Origin: Streptomyces sp. P3
GTDB lineage: Bacteria > Actinomycetota > Actinomycetes > Streptomycetales > Streptomycetaceae
Reading direction: 5' to 3'
Assembly (NCBI GenBank): GCA_016893485.2
Contig: JAFEKX020000001.1
Span: 5,969,501-6,033,500, forward strand
Length of the DNA stretch: 64,000 bases
Shown here: piece by piece, positions 28,552 through 38,511 of the stretch
Numbering within the stretch: the stretch's first letter is position 1
Layout: each line of letters begins with the position of its first letter
Notes under the pieces: generated by a model
The model's input: the letters and a program-made list of their open reading frames with translations, nothing else
What the model was told of the DNA's origin: nothing
The model's database searches: none
Translations under genes and position numbers: made by a program

Positions 28552-30510
28552 ATGCCGATGACCCACCGCCGAGCGCTGTTGTCCCCCTGCTCACCCGGAT
28601 GCGCGACCGATCCCCGGACTGGCCGCCAGCCTGTTGGGTGGCGCGGTCGCGGCGGGGCTCGGGCTCGGCTCGTTCGCGGTGCTCGTGATGGTGCTGTGGA
28701 TCAGCTCGCCCTACCCCGACAGCGGGCCCGGCGGCGCCCTGCACGTGGCCGCCGCCCTGTGGCTCCTCGCGCACGGCGTCGAACTGGTCCGCACCGGCAC
28801 CCTCTCCGGCGTCCCCGCACCGGTCGGCGTCACCCCGCTCCTGCTCCTCGCCCTGCCGCTGTGGCTGCTGCACCGGGCCGCACGGCACGCGGTGCTGGGC
28901 GGGGGGAGACCGACGAGGACGACCCCGAGGGCCCGCCCTGATCGCCGCCCGTACGGCCTGGACCGGCGTCGCCGTCGGCTACCTCGCGGTCGGCACCGCA
29001 GCCGCCCTCTACGCGTCCGGCGGTGAACTCTCCCCGTCCTGGAGCTGGACCGCGGTCTGCCTGCCGCTGCTCGCGGCGGGCGCGGCCGGTTCGGGCGTGT
29101 GGACGGCGTACGGGCGCCCGCGTGAACCCGTGCTGAGCGTGCTGATCCTGCTGCCCGCGGGGCTACGACGGCTCGTCCTCGGCCCGGAGGCCCGCGAGTC
29201 CCGGGCCCGCATCGGCACCGCCGTACGCGCCGCGGGACTCGGCACGTCCGTCCTCGTCGGCGGTGGCGCGCTGCTGCTCGGGACGTCCCTGATCTGGCAC
29301 GGCGGTGCCGCCCGGACCTCGTTCCTCCAGCTGACGGAGGGCCTGTCGGGCCGGTTCGCCGTCCTGCTGCTCTGCCTCGCGCTGATCCCGAACGCGGCGG
29401 TGTGGTCGGCGTCCTACGGCCTCGGCCCCGGCTTCGCGCTGGGAGTGCACCACACGGTCGCCCCCTCGCCTCGCCTCGGCCCCGGCCCCCCTCCTCCCGC
29501 CCTTCCCCCTCCTCGCGGCGGTCCCGGACGCGGGCACCGGAACCCTGTTGAACTGGCTCGCCGGGCTGGTGCCGGTGGCTGCCGGGGTGATGACGGGATG
29601 GTTCGTGGCGCGGGTCGCGGTGGGCGGCACGGCGGATCAACGGGCCGACAGGGCAAGCAAGTTGACGGAGAAACAGCAGCGGCGGGCGGTCGGCGCCGGG
29701 CTCCGGCAGCAGCCGACGCAGGCCCCCTCGTCGAAGACCTCCCCGGCGCAGGCCCCCTGGGCGCGCGGCCGAACCGCGGCCACCGCCCTGCTCGCCGCCG
29801 CGCTCTGTGCCGTAGTCCTGGCGCTGCTCGCGGAGTTGTCCGGCGGGCCGCTCGGGGTGCGGCGCTGGCGCGGTTCGGGCCGGTGTGGTGGCAGACCGGG
29901 GAGCGGCGCTGGTGTGGATCGCGGCGGTGGCCGTGCCTACGGCGTTGGGGCTGCGGGCGTGGCGGCTGCGCGAACGCCGGGTGCCCGCGCCGACGATCGG
30001 GAAGCCGCGGGAGGGTGGAGTTGCCGTCACCCCGGCGCCGGTGTCCGCGCCTGCCTCCCCGGCTCGCCTGCCTCGCCCGTCACCCTGCCCGCGCCGGTGT
30101 CCGCGCCGGTGTCCGCCGGAGCCGACTCGGAGCGCTGGTTCCGGAAGCCGTTCGCGGTCGCCCGGGGCTGGTTCGCGCGCAAGCCGAAGGCTGAGCAGCC
30201 CCTGCCGGTTCCGGTGCCCGCGCAGGCGCCCGTCGACCAGCCGTACATCGCCTACGACCACGACTCCACGTTCGACCCGTACGACTTCCTGCCCGTCGAC
30301 GTGCCGTCGGGGCCGACGCCCACGCCCTGGTACGACGACGCCTCACGCGAGGCCCGTTGGGCGGCCCTGCGGGAGGCGTCCGCGGCACCGGAATCCCTGG
30401 AACACACGGAACCGCCGGAGCACACGAGACTCTCGGATCACACGGAATCCTCGGGCCACGCGGAACCCTCGGGCCACGCGGACGAGCCGGAACCGCCGGT
30501 GGCGAACTGA
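28552..30510 (+). CDS. DUF6350 multi-pass membrane protein (several frameshifts)
   Basis: A protein of about 650 residues with some ten hydrophobic helices (for example LGLGSFAVLVMVLWIS, LLLCLALIPNAAVWSASYGLG, WLAGLVPVAAGVMTGWFVA). It ends in a charged cytoplasmic tail (ERWFRKPFAVARGWF, YDHDSTFDPYDFLPVD, then Ser/Glu/His/Pro-rich repeats). This architecture fits DUF6350, which has been called cell-division protein PerM in some annotations; I have no direct functional evidence. Frame breaks occur near 28580, 28620, 28920, 29500 and 29870, and perhaps near 30030. The AT-rich 28460-28500 is shared upstream sequence with the divergent HTH gene. Confidence 0.65.
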
Positions 30511-30532
30511 CCGGCGCCGCCCGTGAGTCGGG

Positions 30533-31302
30533 TCAGTTGCTGGTGCCCAGGACTCCCCCGCAGGTCCTTCGGCAGCAGCTGGTTGCAGGACTGCTTGGCC
30601 TCGTTCGTGAGGGCGTCGTTGGTGCAGGTGTAGAAGTCCTTGTAGGCCAGCTGCGCGACGAACATCGCGGCGACCAGGGCGATTGCCAGGGACGCGGTGA
30701 CCAGGCCGCTCACCGCGGCCGTCGTCTGCGGGCGGGCCTGCGACTCGGGCACCGCCGGGTGTCCGGGTCGCCGGCGCCGGGCTTGGCGCGCAGGGGCTGC
30801 CGCCCCAGTAGAGGGCGAGCGCACCGAGCAGCAGGGCCACGTACGGCCAGCTGAAGAGGGCGAAGAAGAAGGCCCACATGCCGCTCAGCAGCGCGTACCG
30901 CGCGCGGCGCTGTGCCGGGTCCGTCGGGTCCCAGCGCATGCCTCCCTGGCCGGGGCCGCCGCCGGGTCCCTCGGGACCGCCCTGGTTGCCCGGTCCGCCC
31001 TGCCTGCCGGGCCGGTCGCCGAAGCCGCCCTGGGACCGCCCGGGCTGCTGGTCGCTCCACTGACTGCCCCACGGCGAATGCCCGCCGTCGCCCTGCGGGG
31101 CGTCACCGCCCTCACCACCCTCGGGCCGCCGCGGCTGCCACGGCCGGTCAGGGGTGCCCTCGGGCGGCGGCGCGAACGGATTGTCGTCCTGCCCCGAGCC
31201 GCTCTTCCCGTCCGAGGGCGCGTCGGGCGGTGAGGAGGGCCGCTCCCTGAGCAGTACCGACTGCGGCGGGAACGTGAGAAGTCGCAGACTGCGGTCCGGC
31301 AT
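30533..31302 (-). CDS. Membrane protein with Gly/Pro/Gln-rich N-terminus (frameshifted)
   Basis: A hydrophilic N-terminal 110 residues (Gly, Pro, Gln, Asp repeats) leads to two hydrophobic helices (YALLSGMWAFFFALFSWPYV and VSGLVTASLAIALVAAMFVA) separated by a basic loop. A short extracellular tail follows with two Cys (FYTCTNDALTNEAKQSCNQL). Frame breaks near 30790 and 30560 restore a natural end VLGTSN and a TGA at 30533. The architecture suits DUF4190-like membrane proteins; function is unknown. It converges with the DUF6350 gene, leaving 22 bases between stops. Confidence 0.6.
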
Positions 31303-31603
31303 CAAATGAGCGTCTTCCCCTTGGTGGATACGTCTCCGGCATGAACTGTCACTTCATGAGCTGTCACTTCGTGAACGCGTCGCACGAGGGCGGCGTTCCC
31401 GAACCCGCTCGCCCCAGACGCTACCTTCCGGCCACGCCCCCGTCCCGTGGGGGCTGTCCGGTGTGCCGGTATCGTTGCTGACGGTCGGCCGCTTCGTAGA
31501 CTTCCCCGTATCCCGGGGCGCGAAGCATTCGTATGAACGCACGAGACATACGGATGCGCCAGCCGACCGCACAAGACGACGCTCCCCGAGAAAGGGCCCC
31601 GCC

Positions 31604-32233
31604 GTGGCCGCCAAGCCCGTGGCCAAGCGCCTTGTCGTGCTGGTCTCCGGATCCGGTACGAATCTGCAGGCGCTCCTCGACGCCATCGAGACCGCAGGCA
31701 GTGAGGCGTACGGCGCCGAGATCGTGGCCGTGGGGGCGGACCGTGAGGGCATCGAGGGTCTCGCCCGTGCCGAGCGGGCCGGGCTGCCCGTCTTCGTGTG
31801 CAGGGTGAAGGACTTCGGGACGCGTGAGGAGTGGGACGCGGCGCTCGCCGAGGCCACCGCCGCGTACGAGCCGGACCTGATCGTGTCGGCGGGGTTCATG
31901 AAGATCGTGGGCAAGGAGTTCCTGGCCCGCTTCGACGGCCGGGTCGTGAACACGCATCCCGCCCTGCTGCCCAGTTTTCCGGGAGCCCATGGCGTACGGG
32001 ACGCGCTCGCGTACGGCGCCCGGGTCACCGGCTGCACCGTCCACTTCGTCGACGACGGCGTCGACACCGGGCCGATCATCGCTCAGGGCGTGGTCGAGAT
32101 CCGGGACGAGGACGACGAGAGCGCTCTGCACGAGCGCATCAAGGAAGTCGAGCGCACGCTGCTCGTCGATGTCGTGGGGCGGCTCGCCCGCAACGGCTAT
32201 CGCATTGAGGGACGAAAGGTAGTTATCCAGTGA
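31604..32233 (+). CDS. purN: Phosphoribosylglycinamide formyltransferase
   Basis: This intact 209-residue enzyme transfers the formyl group of 10-formyl-THF to GAR in purine synthesis. Motifs: phosphate loop SGSGTNLQALLDA, catalytic Asn and His in VVNTHPALLPSFPG, and Asp in HFVDDGVDTGPIIAQG. The GTG at 31604 gives MAAKPVAKRLVVLVSGSG; upstream in-frame codons lack family character. Its TGA overlaps the purH GTG (GTGA at 32230-32233), indicating coupling. Bases 31303-31603 hold the promoter region; no purine operator or riboswitch was recognised. Confidence 0.96.
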   Translation: MAAKPVAKRLVVLVSGSGTNLQALLDAIETAGSEAYGAEIVAVGADREGIEGLARAERAGLPVFVCRVKDFGTREEWDAALAEATAAYEPDLIVSAGFMKIVGKEFLARFDGRVVNTHPALLPSFPGAHGVRDALAYGARVTGCTVHFVDDGVDTGPIIAQGVVEIRDEDDESALHERIKEVERTLLVDVVGRLARNGYRIEGRKVVIQ

Positions 32234-33794
32234 CCGCCGAGAGCAACAAGCGAGCCATCCGTCGCGCGCTGGTCAGCGTCTACGACAAGACCGGTCTGGA
32301 GGAGCTGGCCCGCGGCCTGCACGAGGCGGGCGTGGAGCTCGTCTCCACGGGCTCCACCGCCGCCCGTATCGCCGCGTCCGGTGTCCCCGTCACCAAGGTC
32401 GAGGAGCTGACCGGCTTCCCCGAGTGTCTGGACGGCCGGGTCAAGACCCTGCACCCCAAGGTGCACGCCGGCATCCTCGCCGACCTGCGTCTGGAGAGCC
32501 ACCGTCAGCAGCTCGACGAGCTGGGTGTGGCCCCTTCGACCTGGTGGCCGTCAACCTGTACCCGTTCCGGGAGACGGTCGCGTCGGGCGCGTCCGCCGAC
32601 GAGTGCGTCGAGCAGATCGACATCGGCGGCCCGTCGATGGTCCGCGCCGCCGCCAAGAACCACCCGTCGGTCGCGGTCGTCACCAGCCCCGCGCGCTACG
32701 CCGACGTCCTGAACGCCGTACAGAACGGCGGCTTCGACCTCACCACCCGCAAGCGGCTCGCGGCGGAGGCGTTCCAGCACACGGCGTCGTACGACGTGGC
32801 GGTGGCGAGCTGGTTCGCGAGCGAGTACGCGCCGGTCGACGAGTCCCGGTTCCCGGACTTCCTAGGTGCCACCTGGGAGCGCGAGAACACCCTGCGCTAC
32901 GGCGAGAACCCGCACCAGCCCGCGGCCCTCTACGTCGACGGCAGCGGCGGTGGCCTGGCGCAGGCCGAGCAGCTGCACGGCAAGGAGATGTCGTACAACA
33001 ACTACACGGACACGGATGCCGCCCGCCGTGCCGCGTACGACCACGACGAGCCCTGTGTCGCGATCATCAAGCACGCCAACCCCTGCGGTATCGCGATCGG
33101 TTCGGATGTCGCCGAGGCGCACCGCAAGGCGCACGAGTGCGACCCGCTGTCGGCGTTCGGCGGTGTGATCGCGGTCAACCGTCCGGTGACGAAGGAGCTG
33201 GCCGAGCAGGTCGCGCCGATCTTCACCGAGGTCATCGTCGCGCCCGACTACGAGGACGGCGCGCTGGAGGCCCTGGCCAAGAAGAAGAACATCCGGGTGC
33301 TGAAGGCGCCGGGCGGCCCGGCGAACGCCGTGGAGCTCAAGGCGATCGACGGTGGCGCGCTGCTCCAGGTGACCGACCGCCTCCAGGCCGACGGCGACGA
33401 CCCGGCCAACTGGACGCTGGCGACGGGCGAGGCGCTGTCCGCGTCCGAGCTGGCCGAGCTCGCCTTCGCGTGGAAGGCCTGCCGGGCCGTGAAGTCCAAC
33501 GCGATCCTGCTGGCCAAGGACGGTGCGTCCGTCGGCGTCGGTATGGGCCAGGTCAACCGCGTCGACTCCGCGAAGCTGGCGGTCGAGCGGGCGGGGGCCG
33601 AGCGGGCGCAGGGTTCGTACGCGGCCTCGGACGCGTTCTTCCCCTTCCCGGACGGGCTTGAGGTGCTGCTCGACGCGGGCGTCAAGGCCGTTGTCCAGCC
33701 CGGCGGTTCGCTCCGCGACGAGCTGAGCGTCGAGGCGGCCAAGAAGGCGGGCGTCACGATGTACTTCACGGGGACGCGGCACTTCTTCCACTGA
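32230..33794 (+). CDS. purH: Bifunctional AICAR formyltransferase/IMP cyclohydrolase (one frameshift)
   Basis: The last two steps of IMP synthesis in one polypeptide of about 522 residues. The IMP cyclohydrolase domain carries STGSTAARI and VKTLHPKVHAGIL. The AICAR transformylase domain has YGENPHQPAALY, the catalytic Lys-His in IIKHANPCG, DAFFPFPDGLE and the C-terminal GTRHFFH. One C is missing near 32532 (GCCCCTTC), separating residues 1-100 from the rest. An inactive purH would give purine auxotrophy, so a sequencing error is likely. The 3' end overlaps the convergent ATP-binding gene by 29 bp. Confidence 0.95.
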
Positions 33795-34178
33795 GGTCCG
33801 ACGGACGGTGTGCGTGCGGGTTCTCGAGCTCGCACCACACCGTCTTGCCCTCCGGCCCCTGCGCCACGCCCCACCGCAGAGCGACGGCGTCGAGCAGCAG
33901 GAGCCCGCGCCCGTTCTCGTCGTCCGGCCCGGCATCCCGTACGACGAGCCAGGCGTAGGGCTCCGGGTCGGTGACGGAGACGCGGGTACGGCCGTGGGTG
34001 TGGGTCACCGTGAGGGTGACCGGGTGCCCTCGCCCAGGTGTTTGATCACGTTGGTCAGTAACTCGCTGGCACAGAGCTGGACTTCGGGACACGGGACGCC
34101 GAGGTGTTCCCGTACGGCACGACGGGCTTCCGGTACCGCCTTGGCGACGGCGAGGAGTTCGAGGCGGAGCGAGGTCAC
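33766..34178 (-). CDS. RsbW-like ATP-binding protein (HATPase, anti-sigma type; frameshifted)
   Basis: A small GHKL ATPase of about 138 residues. The N-box is ELLTNVIKHLGEGT, the G1 region VVRDAGPDDENGRGLLLLDAVALRWG, and the end is GKTVWCELE. Stand-alone HATPase proteins of this size act as anti-sigma-factor kinases or are associated with XRE/DUF397 regulators in Streptomyces. A one-base indel lies near 34025. GTG 34178 overlaps the upstream gene stop (GTGA), so the two are coupled, and the divergent neighbour is an XRE regulator. Confidence 0.82.
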
Positions 34179-34384
34179 CGGTCGGCCGCCTTGCGGAGTG
34201 CGGCGGTGAGGGCCCTTGCGGTGTCGAGGTTGCAGTTGCCGAGTTCGACGAGCGGGGCGCGGTAGGTCTGGACGACCGAGGGCAGGTCGACACCGAGGGA
34301 CGGCAGGATGATCCCGTGCGCCGCCAACGCGGCCTGTAGCTCGGCGACTTGGGTGTTGGCCTCGTGGGACCGGGGACTGATCAT
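34175..34384 (-). CDS. Small 69-residue protein coupled to the HATPase gene
   Basis: An intact 69-residue helical protein starting MISPRSHEANTQVAELQAAL. Its middle reads GIILPSLGVDLPS and it ends ARALTAALRKAADR. ATG 34384 is preferred over the longer start at 34414 because of the GAGAGG-like upstream sequence. It precedes the HATPase gene with a GTGA overlap and diverges from the XRE gene, the usual position of a small partner in these Streptomyces regulatory sets. Function is unknown. Confidence 0.7.
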   Translation of the reverse strand: MISPRSHEANTQVAELQAALAAHGIILPSLGVDLPSVVQTYRAPLVELGNCNLDTARALTAALRKAADR

Positions 34385-34493
34385 GACCGTACGCCTCTCT
34401 CTGTGACGAATCACTCACAGAGTGACGCGAAGTCTCGTACCGTGACAGTGGTTTGGGTTGCACCCGGGAACTGGCTAAAGGCGGTGGTGAGTT

Positions 34494-35345
34494 GTGCCCC
34501 CACGCAAGGACACCGACGCGTCGGCGAATGTCCCTTCCTTCTACGGCGCGGAGTTGCGCTTCAAGAGGGAGGCGGCGGGCCTCACGCTCGAACAACTGGC
34601 GGAGGGAAGCTTTCGTGGCGTCCCGTTCCTGAGCCAGATCGAGCGCGGCGAGCGGAGAATGCCGTTGGATCTGGCCCAGCATGTCGACCAACGGCTCGGC
34701 ACGGACGGCTTTTTCGCCCGCCGCTGTGAAGACGCCCGAAAGGCGAAGCAGTCGGGGCATGCGGAGTACTTCGCGGATGTGGCGGAGATGGAGAAGTACG
34801 CGGAGTCGATTGAAGACTGGGCGCCGATGATCATCCCCGGACTGCTGCAAACAAGGAGTTACGCCAACGCAGTCGTCCGCACCTCGCTGCCCTGGCTGCC
34901 GCCGGAAACTGTGGAGAAGCAAGTCGCGGCTCGCCTGGACCGCGCGAAGCTCTGGGAACGGGAAGAGCGTCCATCGTTCTGGGTAGTGCTCCACGAGTCG
35001 CTGATCCGCAAACCGTTGCTGCCGTCCGAGGAGATGGCGGTCCAACTGGACCACATCGCGCAGGTGATCAACCGCAATCAGGGCGTTTTGCAGATCCTGC
35101 CGGAAACGGCGGTGGCCCACCCGTTCATGATGGGCATGATCCGGACCATGACCTTCCCGGACGCGCCGCCCGTGGTGTACACGGAGGGTCTCCACAGCGG
35201 CCAACTGATCGACTATCCGGCCCTCGTGAAGAACTACCGCAGGTCGTACGATCTGCTCAGGGCCGCGGCGCTACCACCAGATGCGTCCCTGGCTATGGTT
35301 GAGCGAACGGCAGAGGACTACCGAAATGGCAAGCACAGGGCCTGA
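34494..35345 (+). CDS. XRE family regulator with DUF5753 domain
   Basis: This intact 283-residue protein has an HTH (LRFKREAAGLTLEQLAEGSFRGVPFLSQIERGERRMP) followed by the DUF5753 domain. That region has the characteristic EDWAPMIIPGLLQTRSYA segment, RLDRAKLWEREERPSFW, the LHESLIRKPL motif and a C-terminal YTEGLHSGQLID. Such WhiJ-like proteins pair with DUF397 partners and often affect differentiation. The first DUF397 gene starts within its last codons (20-bp overlap), as is typical of this two-gene module. GTG 34494 is used. Confidence 0.93.
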   Translation: MPPRKDTDASANVPSFYGAELRFKREAAGLTLEQLAEGSFRGVPFLSQIERGERRMPLDLAQHVDQRLGTDGFFARRCEDARKAKQSGHAEYFADVAEMEKYAESIEDWAPMIIPGLLQTRSYANAVVRTSLPWLPPETVEKQVAARLDRAKLWEREERPSFWVVLHESLIRKPLLPSEEMAVQLDHIAQVINRNQGVLQILPETAVAHPFMMGMIRTMTFPDAPPVVYTEGLHSGQLIDYPALVKNYRRSYDLLRAAALPPDASLAMVERTAEDYRNGKHRA

Positions 35346-35528
35346 CTTGAGTACTGCGGTGTGGCGCAAGAGCAGTTACAGCAACGGTTCTGGCGGCGAA
35401 TGCGTCGAGGTCCGCGACGATCTCCCCGGCCTCGTCCCCGTCCGGGACTCCAAGGTCCCCACGGCCCCGCCCTCCTCTTCCCGGCCCCCGCCTGGGCGTC
35501 CTTCGTTGACTGGGCCGGTACTGCATAG
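35326..35528 (+). CDS. DUF397 protein, first tandem copy (frameshifted)
   Basis: A DUF397 protein of about 67 residues with the family signature TAVWRKSSYSNGSGGECVEV, then DDLPGLVPVRDSK and (after the shift) PAWASFVDWAGTA. It is the small partner of the upstream XRE-DUF5753 regulator. One base is missing near 35457 (TCCCCACGGCCCC, compared with the next copy). It is a tandem duplicate of the gene at 35554, about 88 percent identical by eye. Confidence 0.88.
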
Positions 35529-35553
35529 CCGTCTACCTCGGAGGTGCACAGAA

Positions 35554-35757
35554 ATGGCAACCACGGGGCCTGACTTAGGTACTGCGGTGTGGCGCAAAAG
35601 CAGCTACAGCAACAGCTCCGGCGGCGATTGCATCGAGGTCCGCGACGACCTCCCCGGCCTCGTCCCCGTCCGGGACTCCAAGGTTCCCCACGGCCCCGCC
35701 CTCCTCATCCCCGCCCCCGCCTGGGCGCCGTTCGTCGACTGGGCCGGTACCGCCTAG
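35554..35757 (+). CDS. DUF397 protein, second tandem copy
   Basis: This intact 67-residue protein contains TAVWRKSSYSNSSGGDCIEV, DDLPGLVPVRDSKVPHGPA and PAWAPFVDWAGTA. The 25-base spacer after copy one contains GGAGGTGCACAGAA, a good ribosome site. Tandem DUF397 copies downstream of one XRE gene suggest a recent local duplication. Function follows the family: small partner of an XRE regulator, mode of action unknown. Confidence 0.93.
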   Translation: MATTGPDLGTAVWRKSSYSNSSGGDCIEVRDDLPGLVPVRDSKVPHGPALLIPAPAWAPFVDWAGTA

Positions 35758-35906
35758 CCGCGCACCTCGGTTGCGTAGCCAGGGTCCATCCGGCCATGAC
35801 AGGACCGCGTCGGCGTTCCGCTGAGCGGACTCCCGCATGACACGGCCGGACCCCCAGCAGGCTCTGCAGGGCAATGCACTGACGGCAGTGACCCAGGAGG
35901 CATGAG

Positions 35907-36289
35907 ATGAGAAGCAAGTTACGGCGACGTGGAGCCATGGTCGCGACAGTCGCGGCCCTGAGCGTGGGTGGGCTGGTGGTGGCCACCGGCAGCGCATCCG
36001 CCGCGTCCGCGTTGATCCACGTCACCTCGAACACCGGGGTGGGCGTCTACAGCGGCCCCACACGTCCAGAGGCAAGGTCGGAGTCCCGGACATGGGACTC
36101 GGGGATGCGATCATCGCCGACTGCTGGGACCGCGGAGACAACCTCGGCGGCGGAAACGTCTGGTACCACACGCTGTCCGAGCGTTACAGCGCCACCACCG
36201 GGCAGGAACTGTTCGTCACCGGCTGGACGTACGGGGCGTACGTGGACGGCAACGCGGCGTTCCACGCCGGAGCCGTTCCGGAGTGCTGA
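35907..36289 (+). CDS. Small secreted protein, probable SH3-like fold (frameshifted)
   Basis: The N-terminus is basic (MRSKLRRRGA) with a signal segment ending SASAASA (about residues 12-33). The mature region begins with a beta-rich stretch IHVTSNTGVGVYSGPT. After an indel near 36065 it continues with VPDMGLGDAIIADCWDRGDN and WYHTLSERY to a C-terminal AVPEC. The two Cys (in ADCWD and PEC) may form a disulphide. It may be an SH3-like extracellular protein of about 125 residues. Bases 36290-36570 downstream contain no gene I can support. Confidence 0.65.
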
Positions 36290-36570
36290 TCCAATAGGAC
36301 GTCGCCTCGGCACCGTTCACCGCGACGACGTCGTCTTCGTGGAGGTCTTCATCCGCCCCCTGGCGGGAGGGGGACCGACGAGATGCGGTGCTCGGGGTGA
36401 CGGAGCGCGCAGTGCCGCGACCGACCTGTGGGGGTCCGAGTGGGGCAGCGCCACCCTTTCGGCTGCCGAAGACCAGCCGGTGGCCGTGTCCTTCCGCATG
36501 CCACCACGTCTCCACGAAACGACCGAGCAGGGTACAGAGAAGCCACGACGACACTGGAGAGCACGACCAT

Positions 36571-37242
36571 ATGGCTGGCACGATCCTGACGGAGAGCGAA
36601 GCGTCGCTGGCAGTCGAAGACCTGGGCTGGCGATACCTCCTCGACTGCCTCACCACCGCTGTCACGGTCGACTCTCTCCTCGACGCGTGCGACGTCATCC
36701 GCGCCGCGGTCGACGTCGCCGGCCCCCACGCGAACGACCATCTGCGCCTGCGCGCGACCGCCGACCGCGTGGAACTCACGCTGGAGACACGTGGCACATT
36801 TCGAGTGACGACCCAGGACGTCGAGCTGGCCCGCTCCATCACGAAGGCACTTCACACGGCCGGTTACCAGACCGTCGCGCACCCTGCTCACCATGCGGTC
36901 CAGTCGCTCGCCATCGCGATCGACGCGATGGACATCCCCGCAGTGCGCCCGTTCTGGAAGGCGGTCCTCGGGTACGACGACGTCACCGCGCCCGCCGACC
37001 TGGTGGACCCGTCCTCTGGCGGTCCGTCGCTCTGGTTCCAGCAGCTGGACGAACCACGCACGCAGCGCAACACGGTTCACCTTGATCTGACTGTTCCGCA
37101 CGACGATGCCGTCGCCCGGGTCGACGCCGCCCTCGCGGCCGGTGGCCGGCTCGTCAGCGATGACCGCGCGCGGGCATTCTGGGTCCTGGCGGACTCCGAG
37201 GGCAATGAAGTCTGCGTGTGCACCTGGCAGGACCGTGACTGA
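36571..37242 (+). CDS. VOC/glyoxalase-like protein with dehydratase-like N-terminal domain
   Basis: An intact 223-residue protein. Residues 1-105 resemble the pterin-4a-carbinolamine dehydratase fold (LRLRATADRVELTLETRG, ARSITKALHTAGYQTV). Residues 110-223 are a VOC (glyoxalase) domain with VQSLAIAIDAMDIPAVRPFW, LWFQQLDEPRTQRNTVHLDL and FWVLADSEGNEVCVCTW. Related two-domain proteins are common in actinobacteria and are usually annotated only as VOC family; substrate is unknown. Overlap with neighbouring genes is absent. ATG 36571 fits the family start. Confidence 0.8.
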   Translation: MAGTILTESEASLAVEDLGWRYLLDCLTTAVTVDSLLDACDVIRAAVDVAGPHANDHLRLRATADRVELTLETRGTFRVTTQDVELARSITKALHTAGYQTVAHPAHHAVQSLAIAIDAMDIPAVRPFWKAVLGYDDVTAPADLVDPSSGGPSLWFQQLDEPRTQRNTVHLDLTVPHDDAVARVDAALAAGGRLVSDDRARAFWVLADSEGNEVCVCTWQDRD

Positions 37243-37415
37243 CGGGTCGTAGGCGGGGGAACGCGGGGCGATCGGCGTGTGCGCAAGCTATGGAGGGTCA
37301 TCGATCCTTCTCATCGCCGGGGTCTGTGACGACTTCGGGAGCGTCAGCGGCGAGGAGGTCCTCGAAGGTCTGACCGGTGAAGACGCTCAGATCTACGGCT
37401 GGAGCACGGGGCGGC

Positions 37416-38210
37416 CTACGCGGTGGTGGCGATGCCGCCGTCGACGGGGATCACGGCGCCCGTCAGGTATGCGCCCGCCCGGCTGGCGAGGAACACGGCG
37501 ACACCCGCCATGTCGTCGTCGCGGCCGATCCGGCGCAGCGGGGCCGATGCCGCGATCGCCTCACCGAACTCGTCGAGGGTCGCGGCCATCATCGTCGACG
37601 GGAACGGCCCCGGCGCCACGGCGTTCACGGTGACGTGCTGCGGTCCCAGTTCCCTGGCGAGCACTCTGGTGAGTTGGTGCAGCGCGGCCTTGCTGCTGGA
37701 GTACGAGTAGTTGGGCCGCTGGGGGATGTGGATGGCGGCGATGCTCCCGATGTTGATGATCCGCGCGGGATCGTCAGCGGTGCCCGCCCCGCGAAGTGCG
37801 GGCAGCAGCGCCTGGACCAGCCAGAACGGCGACTTCAGGTTGAGGTCGACGACCGTGTCCCAGGCCGCGTCCGGGAACGTCTCCAGCGGCTCGTCCCACA
37901 TGGCGCCCGCGTTGTTGACGAGGATGTCGAGACGCTCCGCGTCTGCGGTGACGAGGTCGGACAGCCGCCGACACTCGTCGTGGCGGGACAGGTCGGCGGG
38001 GATGGCCCGCACCTCACCGAACGCGGACAGCTGTTCCTGCGCCTGAGCGCACGCGTCCGCGTCGCGTGAGCTGATGACCACGCGGACGCCCGCCTGGAGA
38101 AGGCCACGCGCGATCATCATCCCGATGCCTCTGGTGCCACCGGTGACGAGCGCGCGCTTTCCACGGAGATCGAACAGTTCTGCATGCGTCGTGAAGTGGG
38201 TGTCCACCAC
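37416..38210 (-). CDS. SDR family NAD(P)-dependent oxidoreductase
   Basis: An intact 264-residue classical short-chain dehydrogenase. The cofactor loop is TGGTRGIGMMIARG, the NNAGA motif is LVNNAGAMWDEP, the catalytic Ser is in IINIGSIAAI, and Tyr-x-x-x-Lys is YSYSSSKAA. The C-terminal GAVIPVDGGIATTA is typical. The Arg in ISSRDAD after strand beta2 hints at NADP preference. Substrate is unknown. Bases 37243-37415 between it and the VOC gene have no gene. Confidence 0.93.
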   Translation of the reverse strand: MVDTHFTTHAELFDLRGKRALVTGGTRGIGMMIARGLLQAGVRVVISSRDADACAQAQEQLSAFGEVRAIPADLSRHDECRRLSDLVTADAERLDILVNNAGAMWDEPLETFPDAAWDTVVDLNLKSPFWLVQALLPALRGAGTADDPARIINIGSIAAIHIPQRPNYSYSSSKAALHQLTRVLARELGPQHVTVNAVAPGPFPSTMMAATLDEFGEAIAASAPLRRIGRDDDMAGVAVFLASRAGAYLTGAVIPVDGGIATTA

Positions 38211-38225
38211 TTGCCGCCATTCTCA

Positions 38226-38304
38226 TTGGTCGTACGGGACGGTGCGTCTATTCGGCCGTGCGGGACGATGCGTCTCGTTGGTCGTACGGGACGATGCGTC
38301 GACG
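38226..38304. repeat. Three degenerate 25-27-bp direct repeats
   Basis: Three consecutive units share the core GT(A/G)CGGGAC(G/A)(A/G)TGCGTC, at 38226-38250, 38251-38277 and 38278-38304. They sit in the spacer between the divergent SDR and rhamnosidase genes, just upstream of the SDR start. They could be operator repeats or a small tandem duplication. The core CGTACGGGACGATGCG is not a known box to me. Confidence 0.7.
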
Positions 38305-38464
38305 CGCCGGGTATTCGGCTCAGCCGTCTCGACGCTATGGCCCTGAAGAGCACTCCAAGCAAGCGGATCGGCCCCCTGTCCTCGCTCGAACAACGCGCCC
38401 GCCGAGCCGGTCACCGCGCAGGGAGCCGACAAACACCTCGGTCACCCCCACCCCGTCCCAGCTA

Positions 38465-38493
38465 TTGACGCGTACCTGGCGAGTCAATAACCT
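38465..38493 (+). promoter_or_regulatory. Sigma70-like promoter of the rhamnosidase gene
   Basis: TTGACG (38465-38470), a 17-base spacer and TAACCT (38488-38493) form a good housekeeping-type promoter. It lies inside an inverted repeat (TATTGAC, 13 bases, GTCAATA, 38463-38489), which may itself bind a regulator. Confidence 0.55.
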
Positions 38494-38511
38494 CCCAGCG
38501 ACATCGGTGAT

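Noticed and set aside
38226..38304. CRISPR array
   Set aside because: Only three contiguous units without unique spacers and no cas genes nearby.
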